Assembly (NCBI GenBank): GCA_001915575.1
Contig: MNQT01000022.1
Span: 124,001-188,000, forward strand
DNA: 64,000 nucleotides
From: Bacteroides sp. CAG:1060_57_27
GTDB taxonomy: Bacteria; Bacteroidota; Bacteroidia; Bacteroidales; UBA932
Reading direction: 5' to 3'
Below are positions 1 to 9,678 of the stretch, piece after piece; within the stretch, counting starts at the first letter, position 1, and every line of letters begins with the position of its first letter. The notes under the pieces were generated by a model, which saw only the letters and a program-made list of their open reading frames with translations, had not been told where the DNA came from and made no database searches. Made by a program: the position numbers and the translations under genes.

Positions 1-1
1 C

Positions 2-2174
<2,173 letters not shown>

Positions 2175-2181
2175 CACTCTG

Positions 2182-2261
2182 CTGACAAATTGTCGCAGTT
2201 TCTGCCTTGGCAAAACTTTTGATTGAGACTTAGGCGTCCTTCCAGCGCGAAGGGCGCCTAA
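2182..2261 (+). promoter_or_regulatory. Candidate sigma-54-like promoter and leader hairpin of dnaK
   Basis: An imperfect dyad CTGACA-AAT-TGTCGCAG (2182-2198) is followed by TGGCA (2208-2212), six bases and TTGAT (2219-2223). This resembles a -24/-12 element, but the -12 GC is GA. A 12-bp hairpin (2230-2241 with 2250-2261, one G-T pair) follows and ends 30 bases before the dnaK ATG. The hairpin could instead be the guaA terminator, although no T run follows it. rpoN is present in this genome at 14351. Functional reading is inference. Confidence 0.4.
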
Positions 2262-2291
2262 ATGTGTAATTTAAAAGAAGCAAAAGATATT

Positions 2292-4199
2292 ATGGGAAAG
2301 ATTATTGGAATAGACCTCGGTACTACGAACTCATGCGTAGCCGTTATGGAAGGCAACCAGCCTACCGTGATTATCAATGAAGAGGGCTCCCGCACCACTC
2401 CTTCTGTCGTCGCTTTCACCGACGGCGGAGAGCGCAAGGTCGGCAACCCCGCCAAGCGTCAGGCGATCACCAATCCTAAGAACACCATATTCTCGATCAA
2501 GAGATTCATGGGCGAGACCTACGACCAGGTAGGCAACGAGATTGCCCGCGTGCCCTACAGCGTAGTGCGCGGCGACAACAACACGCCCCGCGTAGACATC
2601 AACGGACGCCAGTATTCTCCTCAGGAGATTTCGGCGATCATCCTTCAGAAGATGAAGAAGACGGCCGAGGACTACCTGCGCCAGGAAGTGACCGAGGCGG
2701 TCATCACGGTGCCCGCGTACTTCTCCGACTCGCAGCGCCAGGCCACCAAGGAGGCCGGCAAGATCGCGGGTCTCGAGGTGAAGCGTATCATCAACGAGCC
2801 TACCGCGGCCGCGCTTGCATACGGTCTCGACAAGAAGAACAAGAACATGAAGGTCGCCGTCTACGACCTCGGAGGCGGTACTTTCGATATATCCATACTC
2901 GAGCTCGGCGACGGTGTGTTCGAGGTCAAGTCCACCAATGGTGACACCCACCTCGGAGGCGACGACTTCGACCAGGCCATAATCGAATGGCTGGCCCGCG
3001 AGTTCGCCACGGAGAACGGCGGAATCGACCTCAAGAAGGATCCTATGGCGCTCCAGAGGCTCAAGGAGGCTGCCGAGAAGGCCAAGATAGAGCTTTCGAG
3101 CGCGGCCAGCGCAGAAATCAACCTGCCTTACATCACTGCGGTCGACGGTATGCCCAAGCATCTCGTGAAGACCCTGAGCCGTGCCAAGTTCGAGGCTCTC
3201 TGCGACGACCTGTTCCAGAGGTCTATCGAGCCTTGCCGCAAGGCGCTCCAGGATGCGCATCTCAACGCTTCCGACATCGACGAGGTGCTGCTCGTAGGCG
3301 GTTCTACCCGTATCCCCAAGGTACAGGAGCTCGTCAAGGGCTTCTTCGGCAAGGAGCCTAACAAGAGCGTCAATCCCGACGAGGTCGTAGCCATAGGTGC
3401 GGCAATCCAGGGCGGTGTGCTCGCAGGCGATGTCAAGGACGTGCTCCTGCTCGACGTGACGCCCCTGTCTCTCGGTATCGAGACCCTGGGCGGCGTGATG
3501 ACCAAGCTCATCGAGGCGAACACCACGATTCCCGTACACAAGGAACAGGTATTCTCCACCGCTGCCGATAACCAGCCTTCCGTAGAGGTCAGGGTTCTGC
3601 AGGGCGAGAGGCCTATGGCCAAGGACAACAAGCAGATAGGCGTGTTCCACCTCGACGGAATCGCTCCCGCTCCCCGCGGCGTGCCCCAGATCGAAGTCTC
3701 CTTCGACATCGACACCAACGGTATACTGAGCGTGTCTGCGAAAGACAAGGCTACCGGCAAGGAGCAGCACATCCGCATCGAGGCTTCGAGCGGACTCAGC
3801 GACGCCGAGATCCAGAGGATGCGTGACGAGGCCAAGGCGAACGAGGCGGCCGACAAGGCCGAGAGGGAGAGGGTCGACAAGATCAACAACGGCGACGCCA
3901 TGGTATTCCAGACCCAGAAGAACCTCAAGGAGTACGGCGACAAGATTCCTGCCGACAAGAGGTCTGCCATAGAGAATGCCTGCAACTCCCTCAAGAAGGC
4001 TGTGGACGAGAAGAACGTGGCCGACATCGACAGGTACAACTCGGAGCTCGAGGCCGCATGGCATGCAGCTTCCGAAGACATGGCCAAGGCTGCGCAGGGA
4101 CAGAATCCCCAGGGACCTGAAAATCCCCAGAACGGCCCCCAGGGACCTCAGAACCCCCAGGAGCCTCAGGGTCCTCAGCCTGACTACGGCAACAACTGA
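2292..4199 (+). CDS. dnaK: Chaperone protein DnaK (Hsp70)
   Basis: 635 residues. ATP-driven cytosolic chaperone working with DnaJ and GrpE. The N-terminal actin-like ATPase shows GIDLGTTNS (residues 5-13), [14 protein letters not shown] phosphate loop 2 and VGGSTRIP, then the substrate-binding domain with [13 protein letters not shown] and the helical lid. I chose the ATG at 2292 because it gives the standard [12 protein letters not shown] start; an in-frame ATG at 2262 adds ten unlike residues. The last ~30 residues are a Pro/Gln/Gly-rich tail ending PDYGNN instead of the usual acidic EEV-type end, which is unusual. The gene stands alone, with a strong terminator at 4251. Confidence 0.97.
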   Translation: MGKIIGIDLGTTNSCVAVMEGNQPTVIINEEGSRTTPSVVAFTDGGERKVGNPAKRQAITNPKNTIFSIKRFMGETYDQVGNEIARVPYSVVRGDNNTPRVDINGRQYSPQEISAIILQKMKKTAEDYLRQEVTEAVITVPAYFSDSQRQATKEAGKIAGLEVKRIINEPTAAALAYGLDKKNKNMKVAVYDLGGGTFDISILELGDGVFEVKSTNGDTHLGGDDFDQAIIEWLAREFATENGGIDLKKDPMALQRLKEAAEKAKIELSSAASAEINLPYITAVDGMPKHLVKTLSRAKFEALCDDLFQRSIEPCRKALQDAHLNASDIDEVLLVGGSTRIPKVQELVKGFFGKEPNKSVNPDEVVAIGAAIQGGVLAGDVKDVLLLDVTPLSLGIETLGGVMTKLIEANTTIPVHKEQVFSTAADNQPSVEVRVLQGERPMAKDNKQIGVFHLDGIAPAPRGVPQIEVSFDIDTNGILSVSAKDKATGKEQHIRIEASSGLSDAEIQRMRDEAKANEAADKAERERVDKINNGDAMVFQTQKNLKEYGDKIPADKRSAIENACNSLKKAVDEKNVADIDRYNSELEAAWHAASEDMAKAAQGQNPQGPENPQNGPQGPQNPQEPQGPQPDYGNN

Positions 4200-4250
4200 T
4201 ACTGCTGAGGTCGAAACGACCTGCACGGCACAAGCTGCCAATGAATTTTC

Positions 4251-4286
4251 AAGGATGGCCCGGAATCGAGGGCCATCCTTTTTTTA
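4251..4286 (+). terminator. Rho-independent terminator of dnaK
   Basis: An 11-bp perfect stem (AAGGATGGCCC with GGGCCATCCTT) and an 8-base loop, followed directly by a run of T. It lies 51 bases after the dnaK stop. Confidence 0.9.
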
Positions 4287-4315
4287 TGTTTTATGCTCTG
4301 TTTTCCCGAAAAGTG

Positions 4316-4347
4316 TTTGGATATTCCGAATAAAATACCTACCTTTG
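4316..4347 (+). promoter_or_regulatory. Bacteroidota-type promoter of the tRNA-Lys pair
   Basis: TTTG at 4316-4319 and TACCTTTG at 4340-4347 are separated by 20 bases, a full match to the Bacteroidota -33 TTTG / -7 TAnnTTTG consensus. The first tRNA begins 17 bases downstream. Confidence 0.8.
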
Positions 4348-4364
4348 CAATCCACAAAACGGAG

Positions 4365-4437
4365 GACTCGTTAGCTCAGTTGGTAGAGCATCACACTTTT
4401 AATGTGGGGGTCTCGGGTTCGAGCCCCGAACGGGTCA
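4365..4437 (+). tRNA. tRNA-Lys (TTT anticodon)
   Basis: Complete cloverleaf of 73 bases. The acceptor GACTCGT (4365-4371) pairs with ACGGGTC (4430-4436), D arm GCTC/GAGC, anticodon stem TCACA/TGTGG with loop CTTTTAA and anticodon TTT at 4398-4400, T arm TCGGG-TTCGAGC-CCCGA. The CCA end is not encoded. First of two lysine tRNAs with the same promoter. Confidence 0.95.
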
Positions 4438-4452
4438 CGACGAGAAGTATAT

Positions 4453-4525
4453 GCTTCCCTAGCTCAGTTGGTAGAGCACCTGACTCTTAATCAGGGTGTC
4501 AAGGGTTCGAGCCCCTTGGGGAGCA
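4453..4525 (+). tRNA. tRNA-Lys (CTT anticodon)
   Basis: Acceptor GCTTCCC (4453-4459) pairs with GGGGAGC (4518-4524), anticodon stem CCTGA/TCAGG with loop CTCTTAA and anticodon CTT, T arm AAGGG-TTCGAGC-CCCTT. No encoded CCA. It lies 15 bases after the TTT-anticodon gene, so both lysine codons are served by one transcript. Confidence 0.95.
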
Positions 4526-4530
4526 CGGAA

Positions 4531-4557
4531 GGAGTTCAGAAATGGACTCCTTTTTTA
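4531..4557 (+). terminator. Rho-independent terminator of the tRNA operon
   Basis: 8-bp stem GGAGTTCA with TGGACTCC (one G-T pair) around a GAAA tetraloop, followed by TTTTTT. It starts five bases after the second tRNA. Confidence 0.88.
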
Positions 4558-4615
4558 TTGCTCCGGGATTTCCGGAACCGTCAGTAGTGTGTTTATTTTA
4601 TAGGAGGTTTTAGCG

Positions 4616-4984
4616 ATGCAGGGTGTCTGGACCATATTGCTGCTTGTCGTATCCAATGTATTCATGACCTTCGCCTGGTACGGGCATCTCAAGCTCCAGG
4701 AGATGAAGATATCGCAGGGCTGGCCGCTGATAGCGGTGATACTGTTTTCCTGGGGGCTGGCTTTCTTCGAATATTGTGCACAAGTGCCGGCCAACCGGCT
4801 GGGATCCAGCATTAACGGCGGGCCGTACAGTCTTGTGCAGCTGAAGGTGATCCAGGAGGTGATATCCCTTATCGTATTCACGGTCATAATCACCTTCCTG
4901 TTCAAGGGGACGGCGCTGCAGTGGAACCATGTGGCAGCGTTCTTCTGTCTCGTCCTTGCGGTGTTTTTCGTTTTTCTCAAATAA
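4616..4984 (+). CDS. Small four-helix membrane protein, DUF486 (DMT-like) family
   Basis: 122 residues. Four hydrophobic segments are visible (about 5-21, 37-53, 82-98 and 104-121), and the protein begins WTILLLVVSNVFMTFAWYGHLK, shortened here to its recognisable WTILLL...AWYGHLK pattern. It also carries the family's FEYCAQVPANR and INGGPYSL...LKVIQEVI segments. These match DUF486, small inner-membrane proteins related in shape to drug/metabolite transporters. The substrate is unknown. The gene is alone between the tRNA terminator and the convergent thioesterase. Family assignment is from remembered motifs. Confidence 0.8.
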   Translation: MQGVWTILLLVVSNVFMTFAWYGHLKLQEMKISQGWPLIAVILFSWGLAFFEYCAQVPANRLGSSINGGPYSLVQLKVIQEVISLIVFTVIITFLFKGTALQWNHVAAFFCLVLAVFFVFLK

Positions 4985-4991
4985 AGATAGT

Positions 4992-5714
4992 CTAAGTGCT
5001 CGTCACGCTGGCGCTGCACAGCGTCTGGTCTCCTGAGCGCGCCATGAACAGGTATTCGTCTCCGGCCTGCCTTCTCAGGCCGAGTGAGAGCCGTGCACCC
5101 CGTCCTACTTCCTTGCGGTAGTTCATGTCTATCCTTATCCTGCTGCAGGTCTCTATCATTTCTTCCGGGAGCAGGTCGTAGAACATCTCGATGTACCTGG
5201 TGTTGTTGAGGTGCCCGTTGAAGTCGCATTCGCTGTATCCTACCCTGCGCTCGTCGGTGACCTGCGGGTCGAAGTCCCTGATCCTGCGGGGGCTGTCGCA
5301 GGGGAGCCCGTAGTCCCGGCCGCAGTTCTGGAAATCCGTTTCCGGTGTTATCGGCCTTCTCGACGCGATGTCGAGCATGCACCATTCGGTCGTGGCCCGT
5401 CCCACCTCCGTCCCGTCGGCTTCCAGCAGCCTCAGGCACCTGTAGTAGGTGATTCCGCCTTTCGATACGGGCCAGACGCTCACGCTGATCGGAGCATACA
5501 GTCCGGGACGCGCGTCTATCTCTATGGCCGACCTTACCAGGACCCAGCTCCTGTTCTCCCGGGCCAGCACATCTACGCCATAGCCTTCGGCGCGTATGTT
5601 GCGGCCTACCGCGTTTATGATGTATCCGCACAGCGCGGGGACGGTTATATGGCCCTTGAAATCTATATTCTCGGGTACTACCGAATATTCGTATGTGTTT
5701 ATCGCCTTTGTCAT
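4992..5714 (-). CDS. Acyl-ACP thioesterase (double hot-dog fold)
   Basis: 240 residues, the normal length of bacterial FatA/B-like thioesterases that release free fatty acids from acyl carrier protein. The N-terminal hot-dog repeat contains VLARENRSWVLVRSAIEID and RATTEWCMLD. The second repeat contains the catalytic Asn-x-His motif in CDFNGHLNNTRY. Cytosolic, with no signal peptide. It has its own promoter (5743-5750) and reads convergently towards the DUF486 gene only 7 bases away. Exact chain-length specificity cannot be told from sequence. Confidence 0.88.
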   Translation of the reverse strand: MTKAINTYEYSVVPENIDFKGHITVPALCGYIINAVGRNIRAEGYGVDVLARENRSWVLVRSAIEIDARPGLYAPISVSVWPVSKGGITYYRCLRLLEADGTEVGRATTEWCMLDIASRRPITPETDFQNCGRDYGLPCDSPRRIRDFDPQVTDERRVGYSECDFNGHLNNTRYIEMFYDLLPEEMIETCSRIRIDMNYRKEVGRGARLSLGLRRQAGDEYLFMARSGDQTLCSASVTST

Positions 5715-5742
5715 ATCGTTTCTTCGTCGAGCTTTTCTGATG

Positions 5743-5750
5743 CAAAGGTA
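5743..5750 (-). promoter_or_regulatory. -7 promoter element of the thioesterase gene
   Basis: On the minus strand the octamer TACCTTTG matches TAnnTTTG, 28 bases upstream of the ATG. The -33 region is only loosely conserved. Confidence 0.5.
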
Positions 5751-5834
5751 GGAACGGCTGTCTGTGGGATGAAGAAAATGGTACCACTATGTCGTTTTGG
5801 TTATAAGGAGCCTTGTTTTGCGGAAAAATTATGC

Positions 5835-5842
5835 TATTTTTG
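5835..5842 (+). promoter_or_regulatory. -7 promoter element of the LytTR gene
   Basis: TATTTTTG matches TAnnTTTG and lies 59 bases before the LytTR start. No perfect TTTG is seen at the expected -33 position. Confidence 0.45.
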
Positions 5843-5901
5843 GGACGGATAACGATAATGATGACTTTTATCCCGGATGCTTCCGGGACTAAATTTATAT
5901 T

Positions 5902-6717
5902 ATGGGCCAAGTTTTCAGATTCCCGCGGACCGTGTATCCAAATCTTGTCTATGTGGTCCTTCTGCCTGTCTTCTTCATGACCTTCTGCCTGGTGTACAAC
6001 CCGTTCGACATCCAGGGCTTCTATGCCGGAGCGGGCGGAAAGACATCCGCCTTCCACCTTGTGATGCTCTCGTGCATACAGCTCGGGGTGCTTGCGCTGA
6101 CGAGGCTGGTGTTCTTTTTCCTCAACAGGAAGGCATCCCTGCCATGGTGGCGTTATCTGGCCTGGTGTTTCTTCGAAATCTGTTTGCTCTCCGCGTTCAT
6201 GGCGCTGTATACCACGCTTTTCTTCGGGGAGGCACTGCCTTTCTTCCCGGCATCTTCGCGCTGCTTCAAGTTCGCGCTGTCGATACTGGTCTATCCCTAT
6301 CTTGCCCTGATACTCGTACGGCTGTGCATGAATGCGAACGAAGACCTCAGGCAGCGCGGTGACGCCGCTGCGGAGACCCTCGCCAAGTTCTACGACGAGC
6401 ACCACAGGCTCAAGATGAGCATCGATCCCGCGGCCGTGCTGTATGTGAGCGCGGAGCAGAACTATGTCGCGGTGCACTATCTCGACAACGACACGCCGCG
6501 CGAGTTCATGCTGAGGGCTTCCATGAAGAGCATAGCCGGAAATCCATCGTGCCGTTTCCTCGTGCGCTGCCACCGTTCGTATTTCGTGAATCCCGCGCGC
6601 ATAAGGCTCCTGAGCAGGAACAAGCTGGGTGTGATAACTGCCGAGCTCGTTTGCGGAGGCGTCCCTCCGATTCCTGTCAGCAAGCAGTACTACGACCAGC
6701 TGAGCGAACTGCTCTGA
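5902..6717 (+). CDS. Membrane-anchored LytTR-family transcription regulator
   Basis: 271 residues. The N-terminal half has four hydrophobic helices (about 13-34, 53-74, 83-108, 122-142). The C-terminal ~100 residues form a LytTR DNA-binding domain, recognised by VLYVSAEQNYVAVHY, FLVRCHRSYFVNPARI and the closing PIPVSKQYYDQLSELL. There is no receiver domain, so this is a one-component membrane sensor rather than the usual response regulator. Such 4TM-LytTR proteins occur in Bacteroidota; signal and targets are unknown. No partner histidine kinase lies nearby. The convergent CDF gene ends 15 bases away. Confidence 0.85.
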   Translation: MGQVFRFPRTVYPNLVYVVLLPVFFMTFCLVYNPFDIQGFYAGAGGKTSAFHLVMLSCIQLGVLALTRLVFFFLNRKASLPWWRYLAWCFFEICLLSAFMALYTTLFFGEALPFFPASSRCFKFALSILVYPYLALILVRLCMNANEDLRQRGDAAAETLAKFYDEHHRLKMSIDPAAVLYVSAEQNYVAVHYLDNDTPREFMLRASMKSIAGNPSCRFLVRCHRSYFVNPARIRLLSRNKLGVITAELVCGGVPPIPVSKQYYDQLSELL

Positions 6718-6732
6718 CGCTCCGTGGGAGCT

Positions 6733-7863
6733 TTATGAGAGGGTGTAGTCGTAGTCTATGCCGTTGTCTACGCTGTAGCCGGGATATGCGTCGCTTACGG
6801 CCTTCCTTATGCGTTCCTGAAGGGCGGTGCTGTCCTTGATGCCGAATTTCACCACGGTGTCGAACGAGATAGTCCTGTCGCGGGGGTCGATGTATAGCCC
6901 GTGCACCTGGATTACCTCAGGCATCGCGCGCAGCATCTCCATTATGTGCCTGTACATGGGCGTTGTGGAGGGATCGTTGCAGTTGCAGGCGTAGATTCCT
7001 ATGGTGAACATTATCCCGTACCTGTCCATAAGGTCTTTCTGGAGGTGGCGCGTGAGGTCGTGGATGCGGTGCGCGCTCATGGAGTCGTCCACCTCGATGT
7101 GTACCGAGCCTATCCTGTATCTCGGGCCGTAGTCGTGTATCATGAGGTCGAACACTCCGAGCACGTCGCCGTGGGAAAGGATGTCCCTGCGTATCTGTTC
7201 CGCCAGTTCGTGGTTGCTGCGCTTTCCGAGCAGGCCGTCGAGAGGGGAGAGCATCATGACTATTCCGGCCCTTATTATGACGAGCGAGATACAGAGTCCC
7301 AGGGCGCCGTCGAGCCAGAGCAGCCTGGAACCGAGCCAGATGTTGAGCAGGGCGCACAGCAGCGTGGCCCCGGTGATCACGGCATCGAAACGGGCGTCGG
7401 CTCCGGTGTCTTTCAGCGTTTCCGATTCGGTCTGTCTCCCCACCCGCAGGTAGAAGGCGGAGAGGGCCAGCTTGACCGCGACGGCGGCGGCGAGTATGGC
7501 CAGCCCGACCGGGCCGTAGCTTGTCTCGGAGGGCTCCGCGAGCTTCCGGGCAGATTCCACAAGCGACGATACGCCGGCTCCTGCGACCACAAAGGCTACG
7601 GCTATGGTGGTTATGTATTCTATCCTCCCGTGGCCGAACGGGTGCTCCTTGTCGGCCGGCTTTCCCGCCAGTTTCGTCCCAATGAGGGTAAGCACGGCCG
7701 AGAGAGCGTCCGTAAGGTTGTTCACGGCGTCGAGTATTATGGCTATGGAGCCGGACAATGCGCCCACGGCGGCCTTCGAGCCGCTGAGCGCGAGATTGGC
7801 CGCAATGCCTATCCCGCTCGCCCGGATTATCTGGTGGTCTCTGCTGTCGTCTTTTCCGCTCAT
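6733..7863 (-). CDS. Cation diffusion facilitator (CDF) metal transporter
   Basis: 376 residues. Inner-membrane metal/proton antiporter, usually exporting Zn, Fe, Mn or Co. The N-terminal domain has six predicted helices. Helix 2 holds the metal-site pattern DAVNNLTD (Asp-x6-Asp spacing region), followed by PFGHGRIEY, a CDF hallmark, and helix 5 contains LDGALGLCISLVII. The C-terminal ~100 residues form the cytosolic dimerisation domain (VHIEVDDSMSAHRIHDL) plus a short extension with CNCND, a possible extra metal site. A long hairpin lies upstream (7893-7930). Metal specificity is not determined. Confidence 0.9.
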   Translation of the reverse strand: MSGKDDSRDHQIIRASGIGIAANLALSGSKAAVGALSGSIAIILDAVNNLTDALSAVLTLIGTKLAGKPADKEHPFGHGRIEYITTIAVAFVVAGAGVSSLVESARKLAEPSETSYGPVGLAILAAAVAVKLALSAFYLRVGRQTESETLKDTGADARFDAVITGATLLCALLNIWLGSRLLWLDGALGLCISLVIIRAGIVMMLSPLDGLLGKRSNHELAEQIRRDILSHGDVLGVFDLMIHDYGPRYRIGSVHIEVDDSMSAHRIHDLTRHLQKDLMDRYGIMFTIGIYACNCNDPSTTPMYRHIMEMLRAMPEVIQVHGLYIDPRDRTISFDTVVKFGIKDSTALQERIRKAVSDAYPGYSVDNGIDYDYTLS

Positions 7864-7892
7864 TTCCTGATGCCGGTCTGGCCATGATTACA

Positions 7893-7930
7893 TTCCAAGT
7901 CCCGGAGTCAATGCGCTCCGGGACTTGGAA
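7893..7930. repeat. Perfect 15-bp inverted repeat between divergent genes
   Basis: Positions 7893-7907 are the exact reverse complement of 7916-7930, with an 8-base spacer. It lies between the divergent CDF and PspC genes, upstream of the PspC -7 element. No T run follows on either strand, so a plain terminator is unlikely. It could be an operator or a structured CDF leader. Confidence 0.7.
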
Positions 7931-7946
7931 TTGCCGTCTAATTTAG

Positions 7947-7954
7947 TAAATTTG
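7947..7954 (+). promoter_or_regulatory. -7 promoter element of the PspC gene
   Basis: TAAATTTG matches TAnnTTTG, 20 bases before the ATG, with TTGG about 18 bases further upstream. Confidence 0.55.
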
Positions 7955-7973
7955 TACAGATAATGTTCTGTAT

Positions 7974-8156
7974 ATGGAAAGGAAACTTAGACTCTCGATG
8001 TACGACAGGAAACTTGCCGGAGTCTGCGGAGGCATCGCCGAATACCTTAATGTCGATTCTACCGTGGTCAGGCTCGTCTTCGCACTGCTGACAGTACTCG
8101 GCGGATGCGGAATCATCGCCTATCTCATCTGCTGGGCGATTATTCCGCGCCAGTAG
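7974..8156 (+). CDS. PspC-domain small membrane protein
   Basis: 60 residues, nearly all PspC domain: LRLSMYDRKLAGVCGGIAEY, with the conserved AGVCGG motif, then DSTVVRLVFALLTVLGG and one clear transmembrane segment (about 35-56) ending IIPRQ. PspC domains act in envelope-stress sensing in the inner membrane; stand-alone copies such as this are common in Bacteroidota and their role is not well fixed. It has its own promoter and overlaps the convergent esterase gene by 17 bases. Confidence 0.9.
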   Translation: MERKLRLSMYDRKLAGVCGGIAEYLNVDSTVVRLVFALLTVLGGCGIIAYLICWAIIPRQ

Positions 8157-9672
8157 CCTCCCTCCTCCATTCGAAATAGGAATCCAGCACCTCGAGCGCA
8201 TCCTCGTCGGGGACTGCGGCACTGTGCGGGCCGCTGCCCGTGAGTATCATGCTGACATGCTCCCCGGAAGTGAACTGCGGCCAGTACGGCAGCCCTTCCG
8301 AGTCCTTGCCCTCTCCGTTGGGATCCAGGTATTTCGCGAAGTTGGTCCAGTAGCGTCCCATTGTCTCCGACAGGGCCCTGTCGCCGGGGCTCGAAGTGCT
8401 GTCGGGCATGTCCATGAACACGAACGCCACGTCCTGTCCGTGGGGCGACCCTGCTTCGGTGCCTTCGTGCTGGTCGAAGAAGTAGAGGTATACCGGCGAC
8501 TTTCCCGTTTCCGCCTGCAGGCAGGCCCATGCCCAGGTATGCCAGCCGAACGCCGCGTCGCGCGCGAGGTTCCTGCCTTTCCAGCCTACGGTTCCGCTGC
8601 CGACGGGATAGGCCTCGAGCAGTCTGTCGGCATACTTTCCGTACCGTTCCCGGACATTTTTCCGGTGCATTGCGGGATCGTCCGTGCCGTTGAAGCTGAG
8701 CCCCTCGTCCGAGTTGTAGCCGATGAGCACGGCCACGTCGTTGTATGCGCCTTCTTCATACAGTGCATACTGGTCGCCAGGTATCACATATCCGTCGACT
8801 ATGGGCCATGCGCCGCCGGTCATCGCCGCAGGCCTGTTGAATGCGGATGCGTCCATTTCCCGCAGGTCTGCGACCGATGCCGCGCCGAGGCTTTCGGCGA
8901 AAAGTACGCCTTCACGCTCCGACATCCCGAGGGTCTTCATGTTCTCCCCGGGATAGGAAATCTCGCGTACGGGGCCGAACGAGCCTCCGCTCTGGGATAC
9001 CGCGCCCCTGAACAGGCCCTTTGCGAGGGGAGAGGCGCAGAGCATGCTCACCGAGATGCCGCCTGCCGACTCTCCGAATATCGTCACCTTGTCGGGGTCG
9101 CCGCCGAATGCGGAGATGTTGTCCCGTACCCATTCCAGACCTTTTATCTGGTCGAGCAGGCCGTAGTTGCCGCTGGTGCCCGACTCGGACTCGGCGCTGA
9201 GTTCGGGGTGGGCGAAGAAGCCCAGCCTGCCTACCCTGTAGGCTATGCTCACCATGACCACGCCCTGCTGCGCGAGCGCCTTGCAGTCATAGTAGGAGGT
9301 CGCCCCCATGGCGAAGCCTCCGCCGTATATCCATACCAGTACCGGGAGCTTCTCGTCCGGATCCCGTGCCGGAGTCCAGACATTCAGGTAGAGGCAGTCT
9401 TCGCTTGAATACTCCACTCCCGGCTGTACCGGGGCCGGTGCGAACTGCGTGGCCTCGAGCACCCCTTCCCAGGGTATGACATCCTGCGGGGCCTTCCAGC
9501 GCAACTCTCCTACCGGCGGGGCGGCGAAAGGTATACCCTTATAGATCCGGATGCCGTCCTCGACATATCCGCTTACCCTGCCGCCCTCGACTTCCACGGG
9601 GTCGGGGCCTTTCTGCGAACAGGAGCAGAAAACGGCCGCCGAAGCGGCCATGAGTATAAACAGCCTTTTCAT
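8140..9672 (-). CDS. Type B carboxylesterase, exported (lipoprotein)
   Basis: 510 residues. Alpha/beta-hydrolase that cleaves carboxylic esters. A lipoprotein signal (AASAAVFCSCSQ, lipobox Cys near residue 17) sends it to the envelope. Family marks are the oxyanion hole in VLVWIYGGGFAMG, the nucleophile elbow GESAGG and the EDCLYLNVW block. The Glu and His of the triad fall in the expected downstream positions (YNSDEG; GSPHGQDV). It lies 6 bases after a paralogous esterase in the same direction, so the two probably form an operon. Natural substrate unknown; plant cell-wall acetyl or feruloyl esters are possible in a gut organism. Confidence 0.9.
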   Translation of the reverse strand: MKRLFILMAASAAVFCSCSQKGPDPVEVEGGRVSGYVEDGIRIYKGIPFAAPPVGELRWKAPQDVIPWEGVLEATQFAPAPVQPGVEYSSEDCLYLNVWTPARDPDEKLPVLVWIYGGGFAMGATSYYDCKALAQQGVVMVSIAYRVGRLGFFAHPELSAESESGTSGNYGLLDQIKGLEWVRDNISAFGGDPDKVTIFGESAGGISVSMLCASPLAKGLFRGAVSQSGGSFGPVREISYPGENMKTLGMSEREGVLFAESLGAASVADLREMDASAFNRPAAMTGGAWPIVDGYVIPGDQYALYEEGAYNDVAVLIGYNSDEGLSFNGTDDPAMHRKNVRERYGKYADRLLEAYPVGSGTVGWKGRNLARDAAFGWHTWAWACLQAETGKSPVYLYFFDQHEGTEAGSPHGQDVAFVFMDMPDSTSSPGDRALSETMGRYWTNFAKYLDPNGEGKDSEGLPYWPQFTSGEHVSMILTGSGPHSAAVPDEDALEVLDSYFEWRREATGAE

Positions 9673-9678
9673 GATATC

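Noticed and set aside
2331..4241. A 636-codon minus-strand frame opposite dnaK
   Set aside because: It is a mirror of the dnaK codons (Leu/Val/Gly-rich with no motif). Long antisense frames of this kind occur opposite most GC-rich genes here.
7893..7930. A rho-independent terminator
   Set aside because: Both neighbouring genes read away from it and no T run follows the stem on either strand.
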